Part shown: one piece after another, positions 53,985 to 61,815 of the stretch
Layout of the letters: each line of letters opens with the position of its first letter
Position numbering within the stretch: position 1 is the stretch's first letter
Assembly (NCBI GenBank): GCA_964613095.1
Contig: CAZTFX010000003.1
Span: 1 to 64,000 of the forward strand
Source of the DNA: RGIG4576 sp964613095
GTDB lineage: Bacteria; Bacteroidota; Bacteroidia; Bacteroidales; Muribaculaceae
Direction: 5' to 3'
Length of the DNA stretch: 64,000 bases
Made by a program: the position numbers and the translations under genes
The notes under the pieces: model-generated
What the model saw: only the letters and a program-made list of their open reading frames with translations
Database searches by the model: none
What the model was told of the DNA's origin: nothing

Positions 53985-54536
53985 ATGAAAAAGAAATTCT
54001 TAACAGTAGGTCTCATACTTGCAATAACATCCTCAATGATGTTTACGTCATGTATTGGAAACTTTGCTTTGACCAACAAAGTTTTATCTTGGAATAAACA
54101 AGTCGGTAATAAATTTGTAAACACTCTTATTTTTGCGGCATTCTGGCCTATCCCTGTTTATCCCTTAACAATTATAGCTGACGCACTTGTTATAAATAGT
54201 ATAGAATTTTGGTCTGGAGCAAATCCTATTGCAGAAAATAAGTCATTTCTAATTGATGGAGAAGACGCAAAATATCAAATAGAACAAACAAAACATGGTT
54301 ATACAATTACAAATCTAGCAGACAACACCGTAACAACTTTCACATTCGATTCTATCGAAAATTCATGGTCTCTTGAAATTGGCGGAGAATCATATAAACT
54401 ACTTCAATTTGTTGATGATAATCATGTAAAAATGGCTACACCGAATGATAGTTATACTATTGTTGAGCTTTCTAATGAAGGTGTTTTAGCCTATCAAGAA
54501 ATAGTTTATGGTAATAATCTCGCATTAGCAAAATAA
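53985..54536 (+). CDS. DUF3332-family lipoprotein
   Basis: 183 residues. The signal peptide (LTVGLILAITSSMMFTSC) ends in a lipobox at Cys22. It carries the family's GNFALTNKVLSWNKQVGNKFVN and the hydrophobic FWPIPVYPLTIIADALVINSIEFWSG segment. The C-terminal half is a small beta-rich domain (TITNLADNTVTTFTFD). I recognise it as DUF3332; no function is known to me. It lies 19 bases after the transglycosylase gene and ends the rightward run before the palindrome at 54574. Confidence 0.84.
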   Translation: MKKKFLTVGLILAITSSMMFTSCIGNFALTNKVLSWNKQVGNKFVNTLIFAAFWPIPVYPLTIIADALVINSIEFWSGANPIAENKSFLIDGEDAKYQIEQTKHGYTITNLADNTVTTFTFDSIENSWSLEIGGESYKLLQFVDDNHVKMATPNDSYTIVELSNEGVLAYQEIVYGNNLALAK

Positions 54537-54573
54537 TAGTTTTCTATAAATGATATTGGCGATATAACCAACA

Positions 54574-54682
54574 AAAAAGAGGCTGTCTAACAAGTCTGAT
54601 TTTAACGATTTTACCCCCGCCAGAAGTTTATCTGACGGGGGTAAATTTCATTTTTCTAGGACTTGTTAGACAGTCTCTTTTT
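54574..54682. repeat. 109-bp nested inverted repeat, terminator or MITE-like
   Basis: The outer arms AAAGAGGCTGTCTAACAAGTC (54575-54596) and GACTTGTTAGACAGTCTCTTT (54660-54681) pair over 22-23 bp with a single G-T. Inside is a second hairpin, TTTACCCCCGCCAGA / TCTGACGGGGGTAAA (54610-54645), unusually GC-rich for this genome. It lies between the converging DUF3332 and TPR genes and may terminate both. Its long perfect ends also resemble the terminal inverted repeats of a small non-autonomous transposon; no obvious target duplication flanks it. Confidence 0.75.
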
Positions 54683-54702
54683 CGTATCACTTGTTCTTGT
54701 TA

Positions 54703-55953
54703 TTAGTTTTGACTTTCAATTGCATTCAATTTAGCTTCATTACCTAATTGATAATATATACTGCGTAACGCATTTTTTGCGTCAAAATTATCTTTATCTA
54801 ATTCATAAGCTTTTTCTAAATAAGGAAGAGCTTCTTCATATAGAGGATTGACCAATTTAGCCAAAGCTTCACCTGTTAAATCAACTTTTTCATCTCTTAA
54901 CTTAACAGCCTTATTGTAATAATAACGTCCAAGATCAAATTGAGCTTTTGAATTATTTGGATCCAAATCTACAGCTTTCTTAAAATAAGGAAGAGCTTCT
55001 TCTATTGATGATTGCTTTTCCACTAAATTACCTTTCAGATTACAGAATTCTGCATTTTGTGGATTATCATTAATTGCTTGATCTAAATATTGTGAAGCCA
55101 AATCAAATTTTTCTTCAAATAGATAATGATTAATAAGAATACTTACATATTGGTTATCTTGCTTTCCATAGAAAGGAATTGCTGCTTTTGCTATACCAAG
55201 AAATTCATCATTATTCTTTAATTCAGCTGCACAACTTAATGGATAATCAAATGCTTCTTTTCTAGAAGTATATCCTAAATCAATTGCTTTTTTAAACGCA
55301 ACCAAAGCGTCCTTCGGATTAGTAGCTTGCCACAATGCAACACCTTGCCAGAAACGTATTTCACCCACAATAGTATCAGCAGGTTGTTGAATTCTATCTT
55401 TCAAATATGGCTCAAACGGCAAAGTTGCACATAACTCATAGCATTTTGCTGCATTTTCATAATCATTAGCTTGATGTAAAGTACTAGCCATGTTATTTAG
55501 TGGCATGTAGTTTTCAGCTAATAACTTATAAATCTTTTCAGTATATTCAGCCTTAATATTAGGTAAACCGGTTTTCTTATCAATTTTAGGTTGACCAGTC
55601 TTTTTATCTAGTTCAGGAACTGAATCAAATGGCAATGCAGCCTTCAAATATCCAATTCCAGCAAGAAGAGCTAAACCCATTTTCTTAGAATCTACAGAAG
55701 CTGGGTTGATTACACTTTTCTTATACAAATCATCAAACTCATTCAATTCCAATTTAGCTGCAGTAAACCATGTATAAGAACTGTTTTTAGATGATTCCTC
55801 TGTTAACGCAGGTTTCAACGACTCACGTAACACTTGATAATTAGGATTTGAAGCACTAATACCTTTATCAACTTTCTTTACCAAGTCAATCTGCGCATTT
55901 ATTGCAGAAAAACATAGAGAGGTACATGCTAGCGTTAAAAATAATTTTTTCAT
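54703..55953 (-). CDS. Exported tetratricopeptide-repeat protein
   Basis: 416 residues. A signal peptide (LFLTLACTSLCFSAINA, then QIDLVKK) is followed by helical repeats. At least four TPR units are readable: AAKCYELCATLPFEP, DALVAFKKAIDLGYTS, EALPYFKKAVDLDPNNSKAQFDLGRYYY and EALPYLEKAYELDKDN. The ~110 residues before the first repeats (residues 40-150) contain a conserved-looking ALLAGIGYLKAALPFDS. Periplasmic scaffolding role likely; partners unknown. Lies 39 bases downstream of gyrA on the same strand. Confidence 0.87.
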   Translation of the reverse strand: MKKLFLTLACTSLCFSAINAQIDLVKKVDKGISASNPNYQVLRESLKPALTEESSKNSSYTWFTAAKLELNEFDDLYKKSVINPASVDSKKMGLALLAGIGYLKAALPFDSVPELDKKTGQPKIDKKTGLPNIKAEYTEKIYKLLAENYMPLNNMASTLHQANDYENAAKCYELCATLPFEPYLKDRIQQPADTIVGEIRFWQGVALWQATNPKDALVAFKKAIDLGYTSRKEAFDYPLSCAAELKNNDEFLGIAKAAIPFYGKQDNQYVSILINHYLFEEKFDLASQYLDQAINDNPQNAEFCNLKGNLVEKQSSIEEALPYFKKAVDLDPNNSKAQFDLGRYYYNKAVKLRDEKVDLTGEALAKLVNPLYEEALPYLEKAYELDKDNFDAKNALRSIYYQLGNEAKLNAIESQN

Positions 55954-55992
55954 ATTGATTAATTTTGAAATTAATTATTAGTTATTTATTCT

Positions 55993-58521
55993 TTATTTTT
56001 CACTTTCAGTAGATGGCATTTCAGATGTATTATTATCTACGCCTTCCTTCAATTCTATATTATTTTCCGTTTCTTCTATTTCGCTTGTATCAACTTTACA
56101 AACCGAAGCAATTTCATCATTTCTCTTTTCCAGGTTTATTAATCTGACTCCTTGAGTTGCTCGTCCCATAACTCTTATATCGGCTACATTCAAACGCAAC
56201 GTAATACCTGATTTATTAATAATTACTAAATCATTCTTATCATTTACACTCTTTATAGCTACTAGTTTTCCTGTCTTTTCGGTTATATTGATAGTCTTAA
56301 CTCCTTTACCACCACGATTGGTAATACGATAATCTTCTAAATCGGAACGTTTTCCATATCCTTGTTCAGAAACTACCATAACAGTATTTTCAGTACCCTT
56401 TGGCATACAAATCATTCCTACAATTTCATCATCTTCAGAATCCAAAGTCATACCTTTCACACCGGTTGACATACGTCCCATTTCACGCACTTTGCTTTCA
56501 TGGAATCGGATAGCTTTACCATATTTATTTGCCAAAATAACATCACTATCGCCGTCGGTCATTCGAACTTCAACCACTTGGTCATCTTCACGTATAATAA
56601 TTGCATTAACGCCATTTACACGTGGGCGTGAATATGCTTCAAGTTTTGTTTTCTTTATTACACCGTTCTTTGTGCAGAAAATAAGGTTGTGAGTTGTGTT
56701 ATATTCAGGATCTGTCAAATTTTTGCAACGAATGAATGCATTAACTTTATCATCGGAATCAATATTCAACATATTTTGAATAGCACGTCCTTTTGAATTC
56801 TTACTACCTTCAGGTATTTCATAAACTTTCAACCAATAACAACGACCCTTTTGAGTAAAGAATAACATATAGTTATGCATTGAAGCCGGATAAATATATT
56901 CGATAAAATCTTCTTCTCGAGTATCACTTCCCTTTGCTCCAACTCCTCCACGATTTTGTGCGCGGAACTCACTCAATGGAGTACGTTTAATATATCCGAG
57001 ATGCGAAATTGTGATAATCATTTCATCATCAGCATAAAAATCTTCTGCATTAAATTCTTCAGATGCATATACGATTTCTGTCTTTCTATCATCACCAAAC
57101 TTATCTCTTACCTCAATCAATTCATTTTCTATAACTTTACGACAAACAGCATCATCTGTCAAAATATCATTCAAATGTTGAATCAATTTTTGTAATTCGG
57201 CAAATTCATCACGTAGCTTATCTTGTTCAAGATTTGTAAGGTTACGCAAACGCATTTCAACTATTGCACGAGTCTGTACATCGTCCAAATTGAAACGTTC
57301 ACTCAATCTTGCACGCGCTTCATCAGTTATTTTACTACTCTTAATAATATGTATTACTTCATCAATGTTATCAGATGCAATAATTAAACCTTCTACTATG
57401 TGTGCCCTATCTTGAGCCTTCTTTAATTCAAATTTTGTACGACGAATCACCACTTCATGGCGATGGTCGAGGAAGTGTTGCAATATTTCTTTCAAATTCA
57501 ATGTGTGAGGACGCCCTTTAACCAGAGCCACATTATTCACACTGAAAGAAGATTGCAATTGAGTCATCTTATACAACTTGTTTAGAACCACATTTGCATT
57601 TGCATCTTTCTTTATATCAACAACGATACGCATACCTTTTCGGTCACTTTCATCATTAATATTTGAGATACCATCAAGACGCTTTTCTTCAACAAGTTTT
57701 GCAATGTCCTCAATCAGAACTCGCTTATTTACATTATAAGGAATTTCTGTTACAATTATTTTTTCTCGGTCACCTTCATTCTCTATTTCGACCTTTGCTC
57801 TTATAACAATACGTCCCCTACCTGTCATAAAGGCTTCTTTTACTCCTGCATAACCATATATAATACCTCCGGTTGGAAAATCAGGAGCTTTAATATGTTG
57901 CATTAAGCCTTCTATTTCTATATCCGGATCCTTTAGCAATGCCAAACAACCATTTATAGACTCTGTCAAATTATGAGGAGGCATATTTGTTGCCATACCT
58001 ACGGCAATACCTGATGCACCATTCACTAATAAATTTGGGAAACGAGTAGGTAAAACGGTTGGTTCTTGTAATGTATTATCGAAATTAGGTGTAAAATCCA
58101 CTGTATCTTCATCGATATCACGCATCATCTCCTCACCCATCTTAGCAAGACGTGCTTCAGTATAACGCATTGCTGCCGGGCTATCTCCATCGATCGAACC
58201 AAAGTTTCCTTGTCCTTCAACCAATGTATAACGTAATGCCCAATCTTGAGCCATACGCACCATTGCAAAGTACACAGAGGAGTCTCCATGTGGGTGATAC
58301 TTACCGAGAACTTCACCGACTATACGAGCCGATTTCTTTGTAGGTGCTGTAGATACATTACCCAACTTTTCCATACCAAACAATACTCTACGATGTACTG
58401 GTTTAAAACCATCACGTACATCAGGTAGAGCACGAGACACAATCACCGACATAGAATAGTCGATGTATGCCGATTTCATTTCATTTTCAATGTTGATCTT
58501 TCTAATGCGATCTTCTGACAT
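55993..58521 (-). CDS. gyrA: DNA gyrase subunit A
   Basis: 842 residues. The breakage-reunion subunit of gyrase. The catalytic tyrosine is Y120 in AAMRYTEARL. The quinolone region reads GDSSVYFAMVRM: the serine equivalent to E. coli S83 is S81, while the position of E. coli D87 is Phe (F85). The C-terminal beta-pinwheel is present, with a GyrA-box-like QNRGGVG near residue 530 and further NRGGKGVKT repeats, which marks gyrase rather than ParC. The last ~40 residues are acidic and Asn/Thr-rich. Divergent from the small ORF-ClpC pair. Confidence 0.96.
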   Translation of the reverse strand: MSEDRIRKINIENEMKSAYIDYSMSVIVSRALPDVRDGFKPVHRRVLFGMEKLGNVSTAPTKKSARIVGEVLGKYHPHGDSSVYFAMVRMAQDWALRYTLVEGQGNFGSIDGDSPAAMRYTEARLAKMGEEMMRDIDEDTVDFTPNFDNTLQEPTVLPTRFPNLLVNGASGIAVGMATNMPPHNLTESINGCLALLKDPDIEIEGLMQHIKAPDFPTGGIIYGYAGVKEAFMTGRGRIVIRAKVEIENEGDREKIIVTEIPYNVNKRVLIEDIAKLVEEKRLDGISNINDESDRKGMRIVVDIKKDANANVVLNKLYKMTQLQSSFSVNNVALVKGRPHTLNLKEILQHFLDHRHEVVIRRTKFELKKAQDRAHIVEGLIIASDNIDEVIHIIKSSKITDEARARLSERFNLDDVQTRAIVEMRLRNLTNLEQDKLRDEFAELQKLIQHLNDILTDDAVCRKVIENELIEVRDKFGDDRKTEIVYASEEFNAEDFYADDEMIITISHLGYIKRTPLSEFRAQNRGGVGAKGSDTREEDFIEYIYPASMHNYMLFFTQKGRCYWLKVYEIPEGSKNSKGRAIQNMLNIDSDDKVNAFIRCKNLTDPEYNTTHNLIFCTKNGVIKKTKLEAYSRPRVNGVNAIIIREDDQVVEVRMTDGDSDVILANKYGKAIRFHESKVREMGRMSTGVKGMTLDSEDDEIVGMICMPKGTENTVMVVSEQGYGKRSDLEDYRITNRGGKGVKTINITEKTGKLVAIKSVNDKNDLVIINKSGITLRLNVADIRVMGRATQGVRLINLEKRNDEIASVCKVDTSEIEETENNIELKEGVDNNTSEMPSTESEK

Positions 58522-58599
58522 ATTTTCTGTTAAAATTATTTACAAATTACTATACAATGTATCATTTTACAATGATTCAATATCTGTTATTTCAACATA

Positions 58600-58607
58600 C
58601 AAAGATA
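58600..58607 (-). promoter_or_regulatory. -7 promoter box for gyrA
   Basis: Minus-strand TATCTTTG (TAnnTTTG), giving a ~75-base leader before the gyrA ATG. No TTG at the right -33 spacing. Confidence 0.4.
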
Positions 58608-58736
58608 ATCAAAAAATATAAATATATACGACTTTTAAAGCAACTAATCTCACAAATATTTTAAGACTTTGGCATAATAATTGTTATATTAATGATTATT
58701 AATATTTACAGATAACCTTTTTATAAATAAGTATCA

Positions 58737-58744
58737 TAATTTTG
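58737..58744 (+). promoter_or_regulatory. -7 promoter box for the small ORF-ClpC pair
   Basis: TAATTTTG (TAnnTTTG) ends only 8 bases before the small ORF's ATG at 58753, so its mRNA would be leaderless or nearly so. Confidence 0.5.
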
Positions 58745-58752
58745 TAATTAAT

Positions 58753-58932
58753 ATGTGGACTTTTATTACATTTATAGTATTATTAATTCTATCATTTGTT
58801 CCCATGCTGTTATTAGTGGCATGTTCAGAGAATTGTGATAAATTTGAGGTTCCTAAAATAATGAAATCTGCTAAGCTATTGAAACCAATGGAACCGGTTA
58901 AATTGTTAAAACCCATAAAAGATAATATATGA
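58753..58932 (+). CDS. 59-residue single-span membrane peptide
   Basis: ATG at 58753, TGA at 58930-58932. The peptide begins MWTFITFIVLLILSFVPMLL, a long hydrophobic segment to about residue 23, then a short C-terminal region with two Cys (VACSENC) and Lys/Pro-rich repeats ending LLKPMEPVKLLKPIKDNI. It could be a membrane anchor, or a lipoprotein by its LVAC sequence, although the N-terminus lacks positive charge. Its last four bases are ATGA, with the ATG being the ClpC start. A -7 box lies 8 bases before its start. Promoter position, coupling and the clean hydrophobic profile argue that it is real. Confidence 0.62.
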   Translation: MWTFITFIVLLILSFVPMLLLVACSENCDKFEVPKIMKSAKLLKPMEPVKLLKPIKDNI

Positions 58933-61070
58933 AACGAAACAATATAGATTATATAAAATATTATCCAATAGGTATCTCAACACCTCGTATGGGAGCTGAT
59001 TTTCCTGAAGAAGAGGATGCAGAAGAATTTTCAAACGAAAGTTCGTCTTCAAACATAAACCAATCGCCGGAAAGCTCTTCTAAAAGCACAGCAAGCAAGA
59101 CTGCCACAAAAAGCGGCAACAGCACACCTATCCTTGACAAATACGGCAAGGATATGACAAAAGATGCCGAAAATGGTAAACTCGATCCGGTTATTGGTAG
59201 AGAAAAAGAAATTGAACGACTTGCTCAAATCCTAAGTAGACGCAAAAAGAATAATCCCGTTCTTATAGGTGAACCAGGTGTTGGAAAATCTGCTATAGTT
59301 GAAGGACTTGCTTTAGCTATTATTCAACGTAAAGTTTCACGTGTTTTGTTTGACAAACGTGTAGTATCTCTTGATATGGCAGGACTTGTTGCAGGTACAA
59401 AGTATAGAGGTCAATTTGAAGAACGTATCAAAGCTGTTATAGATGAACTTTCTTCAAATTCTGATGTCATACTATTTATTGATGAAATTCATAACATAGT
59501 TGGGGCTGGAAATGCGGCAGGTTCAATGGATGCAGCAAATCTACTAAAACCTGCACTTGCTCGTGGAGAAATACAATGTATCGGGGCTACCACCCTTGAT
59601 GAATATCGTAAAAACATCGAAAAAGATGGAGCTTTGGAACGTCGATTTCAAAAGGTAATGGTAGAACCCACTACAGCCGAAGAAACTTTGGCAATACTTA
59701 ATAATATCAAAGGAAAATATGAAGAACATCATGGTGTTATCTATACACCCGAAGCTATCGAGGATTGCGTAAAACTTACTGAAAGATATGTAAGTGATCG
59801 CAATTTCCCCGATAAAGCTATTGACGCACTTGATGAAGCCGGTTCTCGCGTACATATATCCAATATTGTTGTACCCAAAGAAATTGATAATCTCGAAAAA
59901 CAGATTTCGGAGGCACAACGCAATAAAGTAAAGGCTGCACAAGCTCAAAACTTTGAAATTGCGGCTAATTATAGAGATGTTCAGGAACAACTGACAGCAA
60001 AGCTAAATCAAGCAAAACTTGAATGGGAAGAAGAACTCGCCAAAAAACGAGAAATTGTAGATGTCGATAAAGTTGCCGAAGTAGTTGCAATGATGACTGG
60101 TGTTCCGGTTCAACGTATTGCACAAGCCGAAGGAGAACGTCTGCTTAAAATGGGTGATGAACTTAAAGATACCATTATAGACCAAGATGAAGCAATAGAG
60201 AAAATTACAAAATGTATTCGACGCAATCGTGTAGGGCTTAAAGATCCTAACCGCCCTATCGGCAGTTTCATGTTTTTAGGTCCTACCGGTGTAGGTAAAA
60301 CTTACCTTGCCAAAAAACTCGCACAATTCCTCTTTGGAAGTGAAGATGCATTAATACGCATTGATATGAGTGAATATATGGAAAAATTCACCGTATCACG
60401 TCTTGTTGGAGCACCTCCGGGATACGTTGGATATGAAGAAGGCGGACAATTAACCGAAAAAGTACGTCGTCACCCCTATTCAGTCGTTCTGCTTGACGAA
60501 CTTGAAAAAGCTCATTCCGATGTATTCAATATGTTGTTACAGGTAATGGATGAAGGTCGCCTTACCGATAGTTTAGGTCGTAAAGTTGATTTTAAAAATA
60601 CTATAATAATAATGACCTCAAACATCGGGTCACGCGAACTTAAAGATTTTGGAGGCGGAGTAGGTTTTAACACCTCGACAATCACCAAAGAACGTTCTCA
60701 TGGCATAATAACAAAGGCATTGAATCAACGTTTTTCACCTGAATTCTTGAACCGTATCGATGACATAATAATGTTTGATTCTCTCAACAAAGATTCAATA
60801 TTCAAAATTATCAACCTTGAATTATGTTCATTCTACAAAAGGGTTAACTATTTGGGCTACACATTGGAAATAACCAAGGAAGCCAAAGATTTCCTTGCAG
60901 AAAAAGGTTATGACAAGCAATATGGGGCAAGACCACTGAAACGAGCTATTCAAACTCACATAGAAGACAATCTTGCAGAAATTTTATTGCGAGGAGAAGC
61001 CAAACCAGGAGATACAATACTTGTCGATGTTTCTACCGATAAAGAAAAAATCACAACTTCAATCAAATAA
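58929..61070 (+). CDS. ClpC-type AAA+ chaperone/protease ATPase lacking the N-domain
   Basis: 713 residues; full ClpC is usually ~820-850. The two AAA+ modules are intact. D1: Walker A GEPGVGKS at 114-121, Walker B VILFIDEIHN. Middle UVR-like coiled coil: AAQAQNFEIAANYRDVQEQL. D2: Walker A GPTGVGKT, Walker B VVLLDELEKAHSD, and a GVGF loop near 576-579 matching the ClpP-docking tripeptide. The ~140-residue Clp-N repeat domain that receives substrates and adaptors is missing: residues 1-65 are instead acidic and Ser-rich (EEEDAEEFSNESSSSN). No N-domain is found in any frame upstream. Start overlaps the small ORF by 4 bases. Partner ClpP is not in the window. Assigned as a ClpC relative by UVR and GVGF features. 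Confidence 0.88.
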   Translation: MKRNNIDYIKYYPIGISTPRMGADFPEEEDAEEFSNESSSSNINQSPESSSKSTASKTATKSGNSTPILDKYGKDMTKDAENGKLDPVIGREKEIERLAQILSRRKKNNPVLIGEPGVGKSAIVEGLALAIIQRKVSRVLFDKRVVSLDMAGLVAGTKYRGQFEERIKAVIDELSSNSDVILFIDEIHNIVGAGNAAGSMDAANLLKPALARGEIQCIGATTLDEYRKNIEKDGALERRFQKVMVEPTTAEETLAILNNIKGKYEEHHGVIYTPEAIEDCVKLTERYVSDRNFPDKAIDALDEAGSRVHISNIVVPKEIDNLEKQISEAQRNKVKAAQAQNFEIAANYRDVQEQLTAKLNQAKLEWEEELAKKREIVDVDKVAEVVAMMTGVPVQRIAQAEGERLLKMGDELKDTIIDQDEAIEKITKCIRRNRVGLKDPNRPIGSFMFLGPTGVGKTYLAKKLAQFLFGSEDALIRIDMSEYMEKFTVSRLVGAPPGYVGYEEGGQLTEKVRRHPYSVVLLDELEKAHSDVFNMLLQVMDEGRLTDSLGRKVDFKNTIIIMTSNIGSRELKDFGGGVGFNTSTITKERSHGIITKALNQRFSPEFLNRIDDIIMFDSLNKDSIFKIINLELCSFYKRVNYLGYTLEITKEAKDFLAEKGYDKQYGARPLKRAIQTHIEDNLAEILLRGEAKPGDTILVDVSTDKEKITTSIK

Positions 61071-61108
61071 ACAAAAACTCTCAGAATGAAGATTCTGAGA
61101 GTTTTTGT
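61071..61108. terminator. Terminator between ClpC-type and plug-domain genes
   Basis: AAAAACTCTCAGAAT / ATTCTGAGAGTTTTT with loop GAAG; the stem reaches 17 bp with two further pairs. It follows the ClpC stop directly and can also serve the convergent gene ending at 61115. Confidence 0.93.
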
Positions 61109-61114
61109 TTAATG

Positions 61115-61705
61115 TTATTTTTTTAATTCAATCAAGATAACGCCATTTTTTGCCTTATCTCCGTATTTATCTATATACTCTGCCAAATCATCAGCCTTTT
61201 TAACAACCGTCATTTTTTCAATATTATCTGCCTTAATCTCATCCAATCCTCTATCAAACAGTTTTCCATCAACTAAAACAATAGAGTCTTTCGCTTTAGA
61301 AGATTTTTGCTTTTTTACTGCACCTTTATCCTCTGACAACACAACATCTGTTTCTTGATTATCCTTATCCCCTACTTTAATCACAGCCTTTTGATAACCG
61401 GCATACGAAACTTCTAATTTTACGCCCTTAGATACCGAAATAGAGTAAGCTCCATTAAGATCGGAAACAACACCTTTTTTAGTTGCACGATTAACAATGA
61501 CTGCACCAATAATAGGTTTACCATTCCGGTCGGTCACTTTGCCAGAGACCAAACATTTTTCACTTGATTCATTCACGTTCACAGTAGCAACTTTTCCTTT
61601 CAAGTTTGCTTGTCCTAATTCGACTGATGATGTTCCCATTAATCCTCCTGCAAAAATGTTTGCATTCACAGTCAACAGCATTACTAATAAAATTTTTGTT
61701 TTCAT
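61115..61705 (-). CDS. Exported carboxypeptidase-regulatory + TonB-plug-like protein without barrel
   Basis: 196 residues. A signal peptide (ILLVMLLTVNANIFA) is followed by a carboxypeptidase-regulatory-like fold at ~50-115 (VSGKVTDRNGKPIIGAVIV). A short plug-like unit at ~140-196 follows: IVLVDGKLFDRGLDEIKADNI, then a stretch ending YGDKAKNGVILIELKK, the 'VVDG...I...YG..A.NGVI.I' pattern of SusC/RagA plugs. No barrel follows. The protein is clearly related, end to end, to the C-terminal 150 residues of the M56 receptor encoded just upstream (61816-63192), including the identical PIIGAVI and the YG(D/E).A.NG(V/I)I ending. Presumably periplasmic or surface; likely expressed with the BlaI system. 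Confidence 0.82.
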   Translation of the reverse strand: MKTKILLVMLLTVNANIFAGGLMGTSSVELGQANLKGKVATVNVNESSEKCLVSGKVTDRNGKPIIGAVIVNRATKKGVVSDLNGAYSISVSKGVKLEVSYAGYQKAVIKVGDKDNQETDVVLSEDKGAVKKQKSSKAKDSIVLVDGKLFDRGLDEIKADNIEKMTVVKKADDLAEYIDKYGDKAKNGVILIELKK

Positions 61706-61815
61706 AATACATCGTTTTTTAAGTTAAACATCATTATTTTAATAAATTAAGTATATAGTCCGCCCTGAGAAAGTACATTTACCATCTCTAAACAGCTCTT
61801 ATTATGTGAATTAGA

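Noticed and set aside
59544..59990. 148-codon frame antisense to the ClpC-type gene
   Set aside because: Phe/Ile-rich shadow of the opposite strand, no promoter box, no family resemblance.
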